The position numbers and the translations under genes are program-made. DNA of 64,000 nucleotides. Origin: Actinobacteria bacterium OK074 (GTDB taxonomy: Bacteria > Actinomycetota > Actinomycetes > Streptomycetales > Streptomycetaceae). The stretch lies in contig LJCV01000188.1 in the NCBI GenBank assembly GCA_001298575.1, positions 1 to 64,000 of the forward strand. The letters are read 5' to 3'. The notes beneath the pieces were generated by a model. The model saw only the letters and a list, made by a program, of their open reading frames with translations, had not been told where the DNA came from and did no database searches. Shown here one piece after another: positions 8,101 to 15,858 of the stretch (the first letter of the stretch is position 1; each line of letters begins with the position of its first letter).

Positions 8101-8558
8101 GGTGGTGCCTCCGGCGAATGGCGCCCCGTAGGGAGGCGCTGAGGGTTACGTCGGTGCTGCTGCTGGTGGTGGTGCCGTCGGTCCGGCGGAGGTGGTGCTG
8201 CGGAACGGGTGCTACGGCGGTGGTGCGGTGGCAGCGCTTTGTGGCGCAGAAGGGTGCCTGTGACGCAGGCGTCCGGGCACGCAAGACCCTGGCTTGCGGG
8301 GACAGCCGGCGTACGCGAGGTTTCCGTACGCCGGCCACCCGGACACTTGAAAACGTATGGCACGCCGTGTCAGACGGCAAGGCACCCAGTGCCAGTAATT
8401 GCTCTCAGATGAAATCTTTACGCAACAAATGAGCGATGATCGATCAAAGTTACTGACAGGTAGCTGACGCCGGGCCGTCCAGCGGGTGAAGCGGAGGGCG
8501 ATCCGGCGGGTGAAGGCGGCCGATCCGGTGGGGGAGGGCGAGTCGATACGGTGGGTTG
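8101..8558. other. 458-bp gap between ccr and the CdaR-type regulator
   Basis: No gene is supported. The segment 8390-8455 is unusually A/T-rich for this genome and is the likely site of the ccr promoter (minus strand); it contains the palindrome TGATCGATCA at 8437-8446. Between it and ccr lie several hairpins and a three-way junction. The part next to the regulator (8480-8535) has a degenerate twofold repeat of about 24 bp containing GCGATCCGG/CCGATCCGG. Confidence 0.7.
8256..8393 (-). promoter_or_regulatory. Predicted structured 5' leader of ccr
   Basis: Five perfect helices occur in 138 nt. GCCTG/CAGGC pairs 8256-8260 with 8266-8270. GTCCGGG/CCCGGAC pairs 8271-8277 with 8338-8344 and encloses two hairpins: CGCAAG/CTTGCG (8280-8285 with 8293-8298) and an 11-bp stem GCCGGCGTACG/CGTACGCCGGC (8305-8315 with 8325-8335). 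Then come GCCGT/ACGGC (8364-8368 with 8374-8378) and GGCAC/GTGCC (8381-8385 with 8389-8393). The enclosed part is a closed three-way junction of 74 nt with 2-nt linkers on both outer sides. I do not recognise it as a known riboswitch class. Confidence 0.5.
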
Positions 8559-9698
8559 TCAGAGGAGGTCCGCGAGGCACGCCAGGTACAGCGCCATCGC
8601 CGTGCGCGGCTCCCGGACCGCGTGACCGGACAGCTCCTCGATCTTGGTGAGCCGGTACAGCAGCGTGTTGCGGTGGACCGCGAGCCGCTCGGCCGTGCGC
8701 ACGAAGTGGTAGCCGCACTCGGCCCACGCGATCAGCGTCTCGCGCAGCACCGGCCAGTCGGCACGCGCGCGGAGCCGGGACAGCAGGGCCGCCGCGTACC
8801 GTGCCCGCTCCGGCCGCACGGCGGCGGCCACCAGCTGCGGCACCCGCAGCGCGGCGGCCGAGAACACCCGGCTCTCGGGGTCCAGGAGTGGTCCGGTGCG
8901 CAGGGCCAGTGCCGCGTCCCGGTAGGAGTCGTGCATCCCGGCCGCGCCCCGGCCCGGCTCGCCGACACCGGCGCGCGCGTCAAGACCGTGCCGTTCATTG
9001 ATCAATGTGATCAACATGGTGCACCTGTCCACCAGTTCGTCCACTCTTGACGGCGCCGGACACAGGACGGCGTACCGCCCCGCCGCGATCTCCCCGGCCA
9101 CCCCCTGCCCGCCGCCGAACGTCTCCCGGACCGTCCGCAGCAGGGACATGCGCGAGGCACCGCGCGCGTCGAGCAGCACCGCGCTCCTGGCGAGCGCCGG
9201 GTCCAGACCGAGTTCGGCGATCCGCGCCTCCACCGTCTCCGCGTCCACGACCTCGGGGTCGTACAGCGCGATGTCCCGTACGCAGTCGTCCACCGCCCGC
9301 TCGTGCAGCAGGCGGGTGCGCAGCAGGGCCGCCTCCTCCAGCAGGATCTCGGTCTGCCGCTGCACCACGAGCCCGAACCGCCGTACCTCCTCCGGCTCGC
9401 CCGTCAGGCAGACGGTGCCCACCGCCTCCGTGCCGACCATGATCGGCAGGCTCATGCCGGGCAGCACCCCGCGCAGCCGACGCGCCTGCCCGGCGGAGTG
9501 CGTGGCGGACCGCCGGGTGCGCAGGACGTCGTAGGACGCCTCGTGGACCGTGCCGAGCCGGGCGGTGTCGCCGCAGCCGATCACCACCGCCTCGCGGTCC
9601 GTGATGAGCACGTTGAAGCCGGTGATCCGCCCGATGTCGCGGGCGATCTCCTGGGCTAGTTCGGGGGTGAGGACGGAGGGGACGTCACCGGCTGCCAT
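8559..9698 (-). CDS. CdaR/PucR-family transcriptional regulator with sugar-diacid-recognition domain
   Basis: A 379-aa protein. Residues about 5-140 match the putative sugar diacid recognition domain (LTPELAQEIARDIGRITGFNV, then SLPIMVGTEAVGTVCLTG). The C-terminus (about 315-379) is the PucR/CdaR helix-turn-helix, HRNTLLYRLTKIEELSG. CdaR in E. coli activates glucarate, galactarate and glycerate genes. Here it diverges from an MFS transporter and a FAD-dependent oxidoreductase, so it probably controls them in response to a small organic acid. I place the start at ATG 9698, where the conserved domain begins, rather than at the longer open frame to 9794, whose extra residues do not resemble the family. 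Confidence 0.82.
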   Translation of the reverse strand: MAAGDVPSVLTPELAQEIARDIGRITGFNVLITDREAVVIGCGDTARLGTVHEASYDVLRTRRSATHSAGQARRLRGVLPGMSLPIMVGTEAVGTVCLTGEPEEVRRFGLVVQRQTEILLEEAALLRTRLLHERAVDDCVRDIALYDPEVVDAETVEARIAELGLDPALARSAVLLDARGASRMSLLRTVRETFGGGQGVAGEIAAGRYAVLCPAPSRVDELVDRCTMLITLINERHGLDARAGVGEPGRGAAGMHDSYRDAALALRTGPLLDPESRVFSAAALRVPQLVAAAVRPERARYAAALLSRLRARADWPVLRETLIAWAECGYHFVRTAERLAVHRNTLLYRLTKIEELSGHAVREPRTAMALYLACLADLL

Positions 9699-9760
9699 GT
9701 ACGGAAGGTACAGGGAAGGGGCGGACAAGACGCAGGGAACTGTGCGGTTCGTACGGTGAC

Positions 9761-9795
9761 GTTGACGCGCACAATCCCTACCTTGATCCGTCAAC
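9761..9795. promoter_or_regulatory. Inverted repeat between regulator and transporter
   Basis: GTTGACG (9761-9767) and CGTCAAC (9789-9795) are exact inverted copies centred in the 171-bp divergent gap. The left arm also contains a TTGACG -35-like hexamer for the transporter. This could be the operator of the CdaR-type regulator; this is inferred from position. Confidence 0.35.
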
Positions 9796-9869
9796 GGGCG
9801 GCCCGCACCCTCCCCGAGGTCCTGATTCCCTCCCCCTGCTCCCCGTTCGCGTTTCGCCAGGAGACGGCC

Positions 9870-11228
9870 ATGCCCACAGTCCCCGCGTCACTGGAACACT
9901 CCAAACCCACCCGCACCCACTGGTTGATCACCCTGTACGCCGGCGGCGGCGAGTTCTGCGACGGCTACATCCTCAGCATCATCGGCGTCGCCCTGCCGCT
10001 CATCAACAGTGACTTCGGCCTCGGCTCCACCATGTCGGGGTTCATCGGATCCGCGTCCCTGATCGGCATGTTCGTCGGCGGACTCGTCTTCGGACACGTC
10101 ACCGACCGCATCGGCCGGCAGAAGGTCTACCTGGCCGACATCACCGCCTTCATCGTGCTGTCGGCCGCCCAGTTCGCCGCCCCCGACCCGTGGACGCTCG
10201 CACTGCTCCGGTTCGCCATGGGTGTCGCGATCGGCGCGGACTTCGCGATCGCGGGCACCATCGCCTCGGAGTTCGCGCCCCGCAGGTCGCGCGGTCCGCT
10301 GCTCGTCGTCATGGTCACCATGTGGTCGGTCGGCGCCGCCACCGCGTACGTCGTCGGCTGGCTGATGATGCGCTCGGGCCACGACGACTGGCGCTGGATG
10401 CTGGCCAGCAGCGCGATCCCGGCCGCGCTCATCCTGGCCCTGCGGTTCGGCACGCCTGAGTCGCCGCGCTGGCTGATGAGCCAGGGGCGGACCGAGGAGG
10501 CCCGCCAGGTCGTGCGCCGCATGCTGGGCCCCGACGCCGACCTGAGCGACCTGGAGGCCGAAACCACGACCCGTGGTCGATACATCGATATATTCCAGGG
10601 CGTCTACCTGCGCCGCACGGTCTTCGTCGGGGTGTTCTGGGCCTGCCAGCTGCTGCCGATCTACGCCATCACCACCTACGAGCCGACCATCCTGACCTCG
10701 CTCGGACTCGACCACGGCGACTCCGCCTACCTCGGCTCGGTCGCGCTCCAGGTCTTCTACATCCTCGGCTCGCTGTCCGGGATCCTGTTCGTCAACAAGG
10801 GCCGCCGCCCGCTGCTGCTGTGGAGCTTCGCGCTGTCGGCCGTACCGCTGCTGGTGCTCTCGCTGCTCGCCGATCCGAGCCCGGCGGCCGTCCTCGTCCT
10901 GTTCGCGGTCTTCGGGGTGGCCTCGTTCTCCAGCCAGTGCCTCCAGGCGATCTACCCGTCCGAACTGTTCCCGACCGGCGTGCGGGCCACGGCGAACGGT
11001 TTCGCCACCGGCGCCAGCCGCGTCGGCGCCGCGATCGGCACCTGGGGCGCCCCCGTCGTCCTCGGCCACAGCACCCGGCTCGCCATGCTGCTCGGCGCGC
11101 TGATCTGCGGGGCGGGCTGGCTGGTGGCGTACCGGCTGGCCCCCGAGACCAGCGGCCGCAGCCTCGCCGAGTCCAGCGGCGACGGCACCGCGCCCCTGTC
11201 CCCGCCCGTCGTGAAGGAGCTCTCGTGA
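9870..11228 (+). CDS. MFS transporter, sugar-porter/aromatic-acid type
   Basis: A 452-aa protein with 12 predicted membrane helices. The cytoplasmic loop 2-3 signature GHVTDRIGRQKVYL and the central-loop motif TPESPRWLMSQGR are characteristic of the sugar porter and related anion:proton symporter families. The start ATG at 9870 has AGGAG seven nt upstream. Its stop overlaps the GTG of the oxidoreductase gene by 4 bp, so the two are coupled: it probably imports that enzyme's substrate. Candidates are amino acids or hydroxy acids; the divergent CdaR-type regulator suggests an acid. The exact substrate cannot be read from the sequence. Confidence 0.85.
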   Translation: MPTVPASLEHSKPTRTHWLITLYAGGGEFCDGYILSIIGVALPLINSDFGLGSTMSGFIGSASLIGMFVGGLVFGHVTDRIGRQKVYLADITAFIVLSAAQFAAPDPWTLALLRFAMGVAIGADFAIAGTIASEFAPRRSRGPLLVVMVTMWSVGAATAYVVGWLMMRSGHDDWRWMLASSAIPAALILALRFGTPESPRWLMSQGRTEEARQVVRRMLGPDADLSDLEAETTTRGRYIDIFQGVYLRRTVFVGVFWACQLLPIYAITTYEPTILTSLGLDHGDSAYLGSVALQVFYILGSLSGILFVNKGRRPLLLWSFALSAVPLLVLSLLADPSPAAVLVLFAVFGVASFSSQCLQAIYPSELFPTGVRATANGFATGASRVGAAIGTWGAPVVLGHSTRLAMLLGALICGAGWLVAYRLAPETSGRSLAESSGDGTAPLSPPVVKELS

Positions 11229-12481
11229 CCCCGAAACCCGCCTCGGTCCTCGTCGTCGGCGGTGGCGTGGTCGGCCTGTGCTGTGCGCACTACCTCGGCC
11301 GGGCCGGCCTCGCGGTGACCGTCCTGGAGCGGGACCGGCTCGGCAGCGGGGCCTCCCGCGGCAACGCCGGCGAGGTCTGCCCCGACCTCGTCGAACCGCT
11401 CGGCGCCCCCGGTGTCGCCACCAAGGCCGTGACCGGTCTGCTGCGTCCCGACAGCCCCCTGTGGATCACGCCCGCCCCCAGCGTCCGTCTGCTGCGCTTC
11501 CTGGTCCGCCTCGGGCTGCGCAGCACCACGCGCGCGTACGCCGCCGGAGCCGCGTCCCTGGCGGCGCTCGCCGCGGACACCTTCGCCCTGTTCGAGGAGT
11601 TGGAGGCGCTGGGCGTGGACGGCGGCGCCGACAAGGACGGCTTCCTCTTCGCCTATCCCACGCGCGCGGCGGCCGAACACGCGCACGCGGGCTTCCGCGG
11701 CCTCGGGGCGCCGGTCGAGGCCGGCGGAGTGCTCGGCGCGGGCGCCCTGGCGGAGCGGGAACCGGCGCTGGGGCCCGCGGCCCGCGCCGGGTTCCTGGTC
11801 GAGCGCCAATGGGCCCTGGATCCCGGCCGGTTCGTGGACACGCTCGCCGACCGGCTGCGCAAGGACGGCGCCGACCTGGTCGAGGGCGCCCGGGTCACCG
11901 GCGTCCGCGGCGGCGGCACGGGGCCCGTCGAGGTCCGGACGACGGCGGGCACGTACCGCGCCGACACGGTGGTCGTCGCCGCCGGGGTGTGGTCGCGCGA
12001 ACTGTGCCGCTCCCTCGGCGTGGCCGTCGACCTGGTGCCGGGCAAGGGCTACAGCTTCGCGGTCCCGGACGGTGCCGGACCGCCGCTGCGGCGCCTGGTC
12101 CACCTGGGGTCGGCCAAGGCGGTCCTGGCGCCCCTCGGGAAGGGCGTCCGGGTCGCCGGGACGATGGAGTTCGACGACGATCCCGACCGCTTCCGCCAGG
12201 CCCGCGTGGACGCGATCGTCGTGGCGGCGCGGCCGTATCTGCCGGGCGCGGACTGGGAGCGGCGCGAGCAGGAGTGGATGGGCCCGCGCCCGATGACCCC
12301 GGACGGCCTGCCGCTGATCGGCCCCGTCCCGGGCCACCCCCGGATCATGCTCGCCACCGGCCACAACATGCTGGGCCTGATGCTCGCCCCGGCCACCGGC
12401 CGCCTGGTGGCCGGGACGGTGACCGGCACGGCGGACCCGGAACTGGCGGCACGGTTCGCGCCGGGGCGGGGGCGGGCCTAG
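11225..12481 (+). CDS. FAD-dependent oxidoreductase, D-amino-acid dehydrogenase (DadA) type
   Basis: A 418-aa member of the DAO superfamily. The N-terminal dinucleotide-binding motif is VLVVGGGVVGLCCAHYLGRAG, extended by LERDRLGSGASRGNAGEV, a pattern typical of DadA-like dehydrogenases. The C-terminal part carries MGPRPMTPDGLPLIGP and ATGHNMLGLMLAPATG, which complete the FAD site. It would oxidise a D-amino acid or a secondary amino acid such as a proline derivative to the imino acid. The start is GTG 11225, overlapping the transporter stop. Together the two genes look like a small uptake-and-oxidation module. Confidence 0.83.
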   Translation: MTPKPASVLVVGGGVVGLCCAHYLGRAGLAVTVLERDRLGSGASRGNAGEVCPDLVEPLGAPGVATKAVTGLLRPDSPLWITPAPSVRLLRFLVRLGLRSTTRAYAAGAASLAALAADTFALFEELEALGVDGGADKDGFLFAYPTRAAAEHAHAGFRGLGAPVEAGGVLGAGALAEREPALGPAARAGFLVERQWALDPGRFVDTLADRLRKDGADLVEGARVTGVRGGGTGPVEVRTTAGTYRADTVVVAAGVWSRELCRSLGVAVDLVPGKGYSFAVPDGAGPPLRRLVHLGSAKAVLAPLGKGVRVAGTMEFDDDPDRFRQARVDAIVVAARPYLPGADWERREQEWMGPRPMTPDGLPLIGPVPGHPRIMLATGHNMLGLMLAPATGRLVAGTVTGTADPELAARFAPGRGRA

Positions 12482-12555
12482 AAGCCCGCAGGGGCGGTCG
12501 TGAGCCTGACATCGTTGCCGCTCCCGTCGGCCGCGACGGGCCCGCCAGGACCCCC

Positions 12556-13368
12556 CTACGCGCGGTCCTTGAGCGCCTGCTCGATCGCCCGCATGACCTC
12601 GTCCAGGGGCGCGTCCGTCCTGGCCACCGTCACCAGGACCTCGCCCTGTGCGGACACCGACGCCGGTGCCGTGCGCGGCGCGGTTTCGCGGTCTGCGCCG
12701 ATGCCCGTCACGAACGTCTTGCGGACGATCGAGAAGGCGTGGTCCAACTGCGTCTCCACGTCGCCCTGGCCGCCCGCGCGCAGCCAGCGGCGCAGGACGT
12801 GGTTGTGGGCGGTGACGACCGCCGACGCGGCGACCTCCGCGAGCAGCGGGTCGTCGTTGGCGTCGTCGTCGTGCGCGTGCTCGTCGAAGTGGCCGAGCAG
12901 GTAGCGCGTGAAGAGGCGCTCGTAGCGGGCCACCGAGGCGATCTCGGCCTCCCGCAGGGTCGGCACTTCGCGCGTGAGCTTGTAGCGCGACACCGAGATC
13001 TCCGGCTGGGCCGCGTACATCCGCATGACTTCCTTGATCCCCCGGCACACCGTGTCGAGCGGATGCTCGTGCGCGGGCGCGGCGTTGAGGACGGCCTCGG
13101 CCCGCACCAGGGTGTCGTCGTGGTCGGGGAAGATCGCCTCTTCCTTGGAGCGGAAGTGCCGGAAGAAGGTGCGCCGGGCGACCCCGGCGGCCGCCGCGAT
13201 CTCGTCGACGGTGGTCGCCTCGTATCCCTTGGTGGCGAAGAGCTCCATGGCCGCGGCCGCCAGTTCCCGGCGCATCTTGAGCCGTTGGGCGGCGGCACGG
13301 CTGCCCGCGGCACTCTCCGGCGCGTCGGGCCGTGCTGGCGTACGTGAGGACTTGGCGGGCTGGGACAT
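12556..13368 (-). CDS. TetR-family transcriptional regulator
   Basis: A 270-aa repressor-like protein. The N-terminal helix-turn-helix is clear: LAAAAMELFATKGYEATTVDEIAAAAGVARRTFFRHFRSKEEA (about residues 36-78). The ligand domain is longer than usual and ends in an A/P/T-rich segment and a C-terminal tail (VARTDAPLDEVMRAIEQALKD). It lies 148 bp downstream of the 3-hydroxyacyl-CoA dehydrogenase gene on the same strand, so it may control it; many actinobacterial TetR proteins sense acyl-CoAs. The start at ATG 13368 is chosen because homology begins soon after; ATG 13386 is possible. Neither has a clear ribosome-binding site. Confidence 0.85.
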   Translation of the reverse strand: MSQPAKSSRTPARPDAPESAAGSRAAAQRLKMRRELAAAAMELFATKGYEATTVDEIAAAAGVARRTFFRHFRSKEEAIFPDHDDTLVRAEAVLNAAPAHEHPLDTVCRGIKEVMRMYAAQPEISVSRYKLTREVPTLREAEIASVARYERLFTRYLLGHFDEHAHDDDANDDPLLAEVAASAVVTAHNHVLRRWLRAGGQGDVETQLDHAFSIVRKTFVTGIGADRETAPRTAPASVSAQGEVLVTVARTDAPLDEVMRAIEQALKDRA

Positions 13369-13516
13369 GAACCGAACGTACTGCATGGACGTGGGACGGC
13401 GCGCACGTCCTGGCACCCCTCCGCCCCGCGCGGGCGGAGGGGGACCGGCCGGATCCAGCAGGCCGCCCCAGTCGGAGCCGTCCGCGCACCGGTCCCCGAA
13501 CCGATCCCCGGGCCGG

Positions 13517-15322
13517 TCAGCGCCTGGCATATTCGCGGAAGCCCCGGCCGGTCTTGCGGCCGAGGCAGCCCGCGGCCACCAGGTGCTCCAGCAGCGGCGC
13601 CGGGGCCAGCCCCGGATCGCGGAACTCGCGGTGCAGGACCCGCTCGATGGCGAGCGACACGTCGAGCCCGACGACGTCGAGCAGTTCGAAGGGGCCCATC
13701 GGGTAGCCGCCGCCCAGCTTCATCGCCGCGTCAATGTCGTCAAGAGATGCATAGTGCTCCTGCACCATCTTGATCGCGTTGTTGAGATACGGGAAAAGCA
13801 ATGCGTTGACGATGAATCCGGCCCGATCGCCGCAGTCAACCGGATGCTTGTCAATGTTGACGCAGACAGCGCTTACCGTTGAGTGCACCTCGTCCGCAGT
13901 CAACACTGTACGGACCACCTCGACCAGCTTCATCGCCGGCGCCGGGTTGAAGAAGTGCATCCCGATCACGTCCTGCGGACGCGAGGTCGCGCGGGCGCAC
14001 GCCACCACCGGCAGCGACGACGTCGTGGTCGCCAGCACCGCCCCCGGCTTGCAGACCTTGTCCAGCGTCGCGAACAGCTGCCGCTTGACCTCCAGGTCCT
14101 CGGCGACCGCCTCCAGCGCCAGGTCGACGTCGGCGAAGGCGTCGTACGAGCCCGCCGGGGCGATCCGGCCGAGGATCCCGGCGGCGTCCTCGGCGGAGAG
14201 CCGCCCCTTGTCGACAGAGCGCGAAAGAGACTTGCCGATACGGGCCTTGGCGGCCTGCGCCTTCTCCTCGGTGCGGGCGGCGAGGACGACGTCGTACCCG
14301 GCCTTGGCGAACACCTCGGCGATGCCGGACGCCATCGTCCCGGAGCCCGCGACGCCCACCGAGCGCACCGTACGGCCGGGCACCGGCGCCGCGTCCTCCG
14401 GCGGCGTCAGCGCGTCCCGCACGACGGCCGGGCTGCCCGGAGCCGCGTACGTGTAGAAGCCGCGCCCCGACTTGCGGCCGGTCAGGCCCGCCTCGCTGAG
14501 CTGGCGCAGGATCGGGGCGGGCGCGTGCAGCCGGTCGTGGGAGGCGGCGTACATGGCCTCCAGGACCGTACGGGCGGTGTCGACGCCGATCAGGTCGAGC
14601 AGCGCGAGCGGCCCCATGGGCAGCCCGCAGCCCAGGCGCATCGCCGCGTCGATGTCCTCGCGGGAGGCGTACTTGGCCTCGTACATGGCCGCGGCCTGGT
14701 TGAGGTAGCCGAAGAGCAGCCCGTCGGCCACGAACCCGGGGCGGTCGCCGACCGCGACCGGCTCCTTGCCCAGGTCCAGCGCGAGGTTGGTGACGGCGGT
14801 GACGGCCGTGGGCGCGGTCAGCACGGAGGAGACGACCTCGACCAGCCGCATCGCCGGGGCCGGGTTGAAGAAGTGCAGCCCCAGGACGCGTTCGGGGCGC
14901 GCGGAGTCGGCGGCGAGCCGGGTCACCGACAGCGCGTTGGTGCCGGTCGCGAGGATGGTGTCCGGGCGCACGATCGCGTCCAGGGCGCGGAAGATCCGCT
15001 GCTTGATCTCGTACGACTCCGGCGCCACCTCGATGACCAGGTCGGCGTCGGCGGCGGCCGTCAGCTCGGTGCTGGTGCGCAGCCGGGCGAGCACGGTGGC
15101 GCGCTCCTGCTCGGTGAGCCGGCCGCGGGCCACGGCACGGGCGGTGGCGGCCTCCAGGGCGGTGCGGGCGTGCGCGGCGGCGGCCTCGCTGACGTCGATG
15201 CCGACGACGTCGCGGCCGGCCCGGGCGAGGACCTCGGCGATGCCGGTGCCCATGGTGCCGAGGCCGACCACGGCAACGGTCTTGAGCTGGGACAGGGGGG
15301 TGTCGGAGAGGGGAGCGGCCAT
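13517..15322 (-). CDS. 3-hydroxyacyl-CoA dehydrogenase, internally duplicated
   Basis: A 601-aa protein made of two tandem copies of the roughly 285-aa 3-hydroxybutyryl/3-hydroxyacyl-CoA dehydrogenase. The first Rossmann motif is VAVVGLGTMGTGIAEVLARAG (about 15-35); the second is VGVAGSGTMASGIAEVFAKAG (about 320-340). Each copy contains the catalytic histidine in the LHFFNPAPAMRLVEVV / MHFFNPAPAMKLVEVV segments and ends in GRGFY/GRGFREY. It oxidises 3-hydroxyacyl-CoA with NAD(P), for example in butyrate or phenylacetate degradation. The start is ATG 15322, with GGAG eight nt upstream; the open frame extends further but without homology. The gap upstream holds iterated operator-like repeats. 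Confidence 0.92.
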   Translation of the reverse strand: MAAPLSDTPLSQLKTVAVVGLGTMGTGIAEVLARAGRDVVGIDVSEAAAAHARTALEAATARAVARGRLTEQERATVLARLRTSTELTAAADADLVIEVAPESYEIKQRIFRALDAIVRPDTILATGTNALSVTRLAADSARPERVLGLHFFNPAPAMRLVEVVSSVLTAPTAVTAVTNLALDLGKEPVAVGDRPGFVADGLLFGYLNQAAAMYEAKYASREDIDAAMRLGCGLPMGPLALLDLIGVDTARTVLEAMYAASHDRLHAPAPILRQLSEAGLTGRKSGRGFYTYAAPGSPAVVRDALTPPEDAAPVPGRTVRSVGVAGSGTMASGIAEVFAKAGYDVVLAARTEEKAQAAKARIGKSLSRSVDKGRLSAEDAAGILGRIAPAGSYDAFADVDLALEAVAEDLEVKRQLFATLDKVCKPGAVLATTTSSLPVVACARATSRPQDVIGMHFFNPAPAMKLVEVVRTVLTADEVHSTVSAVCVNIDKHPVDCGDRAGFIVNALLFPYLNNAIKMVQEHYASLDDIDAAMKLGGGYPMGPFELLDVVGLDVSLAIERVLHREFRDPGLAPAPLLEHLVAAGCLGRKTGRGFREYARR

Positions 15323-15525
15323 CGCGGGACTCCAGGCATGAGGGTGACGACTGAACGCGTCCGGGTACGCCGAGGGCGTCTGCGGAGCGGAGGACGAGGG
15401 TGGTGGCCGGGCTGACGGGCGCACCGCCCGGTGCCGTCCGGCGGGCACGCACAACGCCCGGGGAAACGGCCTTCATCGCGGCGGGAACTGCGGCCGGCCC
15501 TGTCCCGGGGCCGAACCGTACTGTC

Positions 15526-15578
15526 GTACCGGAGCACGCGTTGTACCGAAGCACACGCTGTACCGAACCGACCGGTTC
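15526..15578. promoter_or_regulatory. Three 17-bp-spaced GTACCG repeats ending in a palindrome
   Basis: GTACC recurs at 15526, 15543 and 15560. The first two units are near identical (GTACCGGAGCACGCGTT, GTACCGAAGCACACGCT), and the third leads into GAACCGACCGGTTC (15565-15578), a 6-2-6 inverted repeat. They lie 200-260 nt upstream of the 3-hydroxyacyl-CoA dehydrogenase. This is a plausible binding array for the nearby TetR regulator. Confidence 0.45.
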
Positions 15579-15614
15579 TCGCGGCGGCTGCGTCACCAGG
15601 CCACCACGAGACGA

Positions 15615-15633
15615 AGCGAGTTGATGACTCGCT
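15615..15633. promoter_or_regulatory. Operator-like palindrome 7-5-7
   Basis: AGCGAGT, a 5-nt spacer and ACTCGCT form an exact inverted repeat in the divergent gap. The 19-bp size and symmetry are typical of dimeric repressor sites. No binding protein can be named. Confidence 0.4.
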
Positions 15634-15733
15634 CTTCTGAGCTTAACCGGCGAGTAACGAGCGCGCCAGCCCTTTTGGAGGGTGAGCTGCGTCGCCTTTG
15701 CGAGGCGCGCTTCGGCGGCGAGCGGCGAGCGGA

Positions 15734-15775
15734 GAGCCGAGAGCCGAGGGCCGAGGGCCGAGGGCGGAGAGTCGA
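15734..15775 (+). repeat. Six 7-bp tandem repeats (GRGCCGA)
   Basis: Units read GAGCCGA, GAGCCGA, GGGCCGA, GGGCCGA, GGGCGGA, GAGTCGA without gaps, preceded by GCGAGCG-like units. Such a purine-rich array upstream of the HEAT-repeat gene could vary in copy number. Confidence 0.75.
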
Positions 15776-15846
15776 GCGGAGGGGAACACCTGTACCCCTC
15801 TCCGGCGGCGGCGCCGGATTTTCTGTCGGCGTACCGGCCGAGCGCC

Positions 15847-15852
15847 TACCCT
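15847..15852 (+). promoter_or_regulatory. -10 element of the HEAT-repeat gene (leaderless)
   Basis: TACCCT fits the Streptomyces TANNNT consensus and ends six nt before the ATG at 15859. No Shine-Dalgarno sequence precedes the ATG. Transcription would begin at or next to the start codon. Confidence 0.45.
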
Positions 15853-15858
15853 CGCTGC

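Larger units (their letters stand above)
15323..15858. other. 536-bp gap with iterated repeats and palindromes
   Basis: No gene is supported. From left to right it holds three 17-bp direct repeats (15526-15574), a 14-bp palindrome (15565-15578), a 7-5-7 palindrome (15615-15633), and a 7-bp purine-rich tandem repeat (15734-15775). It must contain the promoter of the dehydrogenase gene (minus strand) and that of the HEAT-repeat gene (plus strand). Confidence 0.65.

Noticed and set aside
4909..8142. A 1077-codon open frame on the plus strand opposite meaA and ccr
   Set aside because: It is antisense to two clearly homologous genes. Its translation is Arg/Val/Leu/Gly/His-rich with no recognisable motif, a known result of GC-biased third codon positions.
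8271..8344. The 74-nt junction as a tRNA
   Set aside because: It has a 7-bp closing stem and 74-nt length, but only two arms, an 11-bp arm, a 2-nt gap before the 3' strand, and no GTTCRA T-loop.
9699..9794. A longer N-terminus for the CdaR-type regulator
   Set aside because: The extra 32 residues are Arg/Cys-rich and do not match the family, and the region is needed for divergent promoters.
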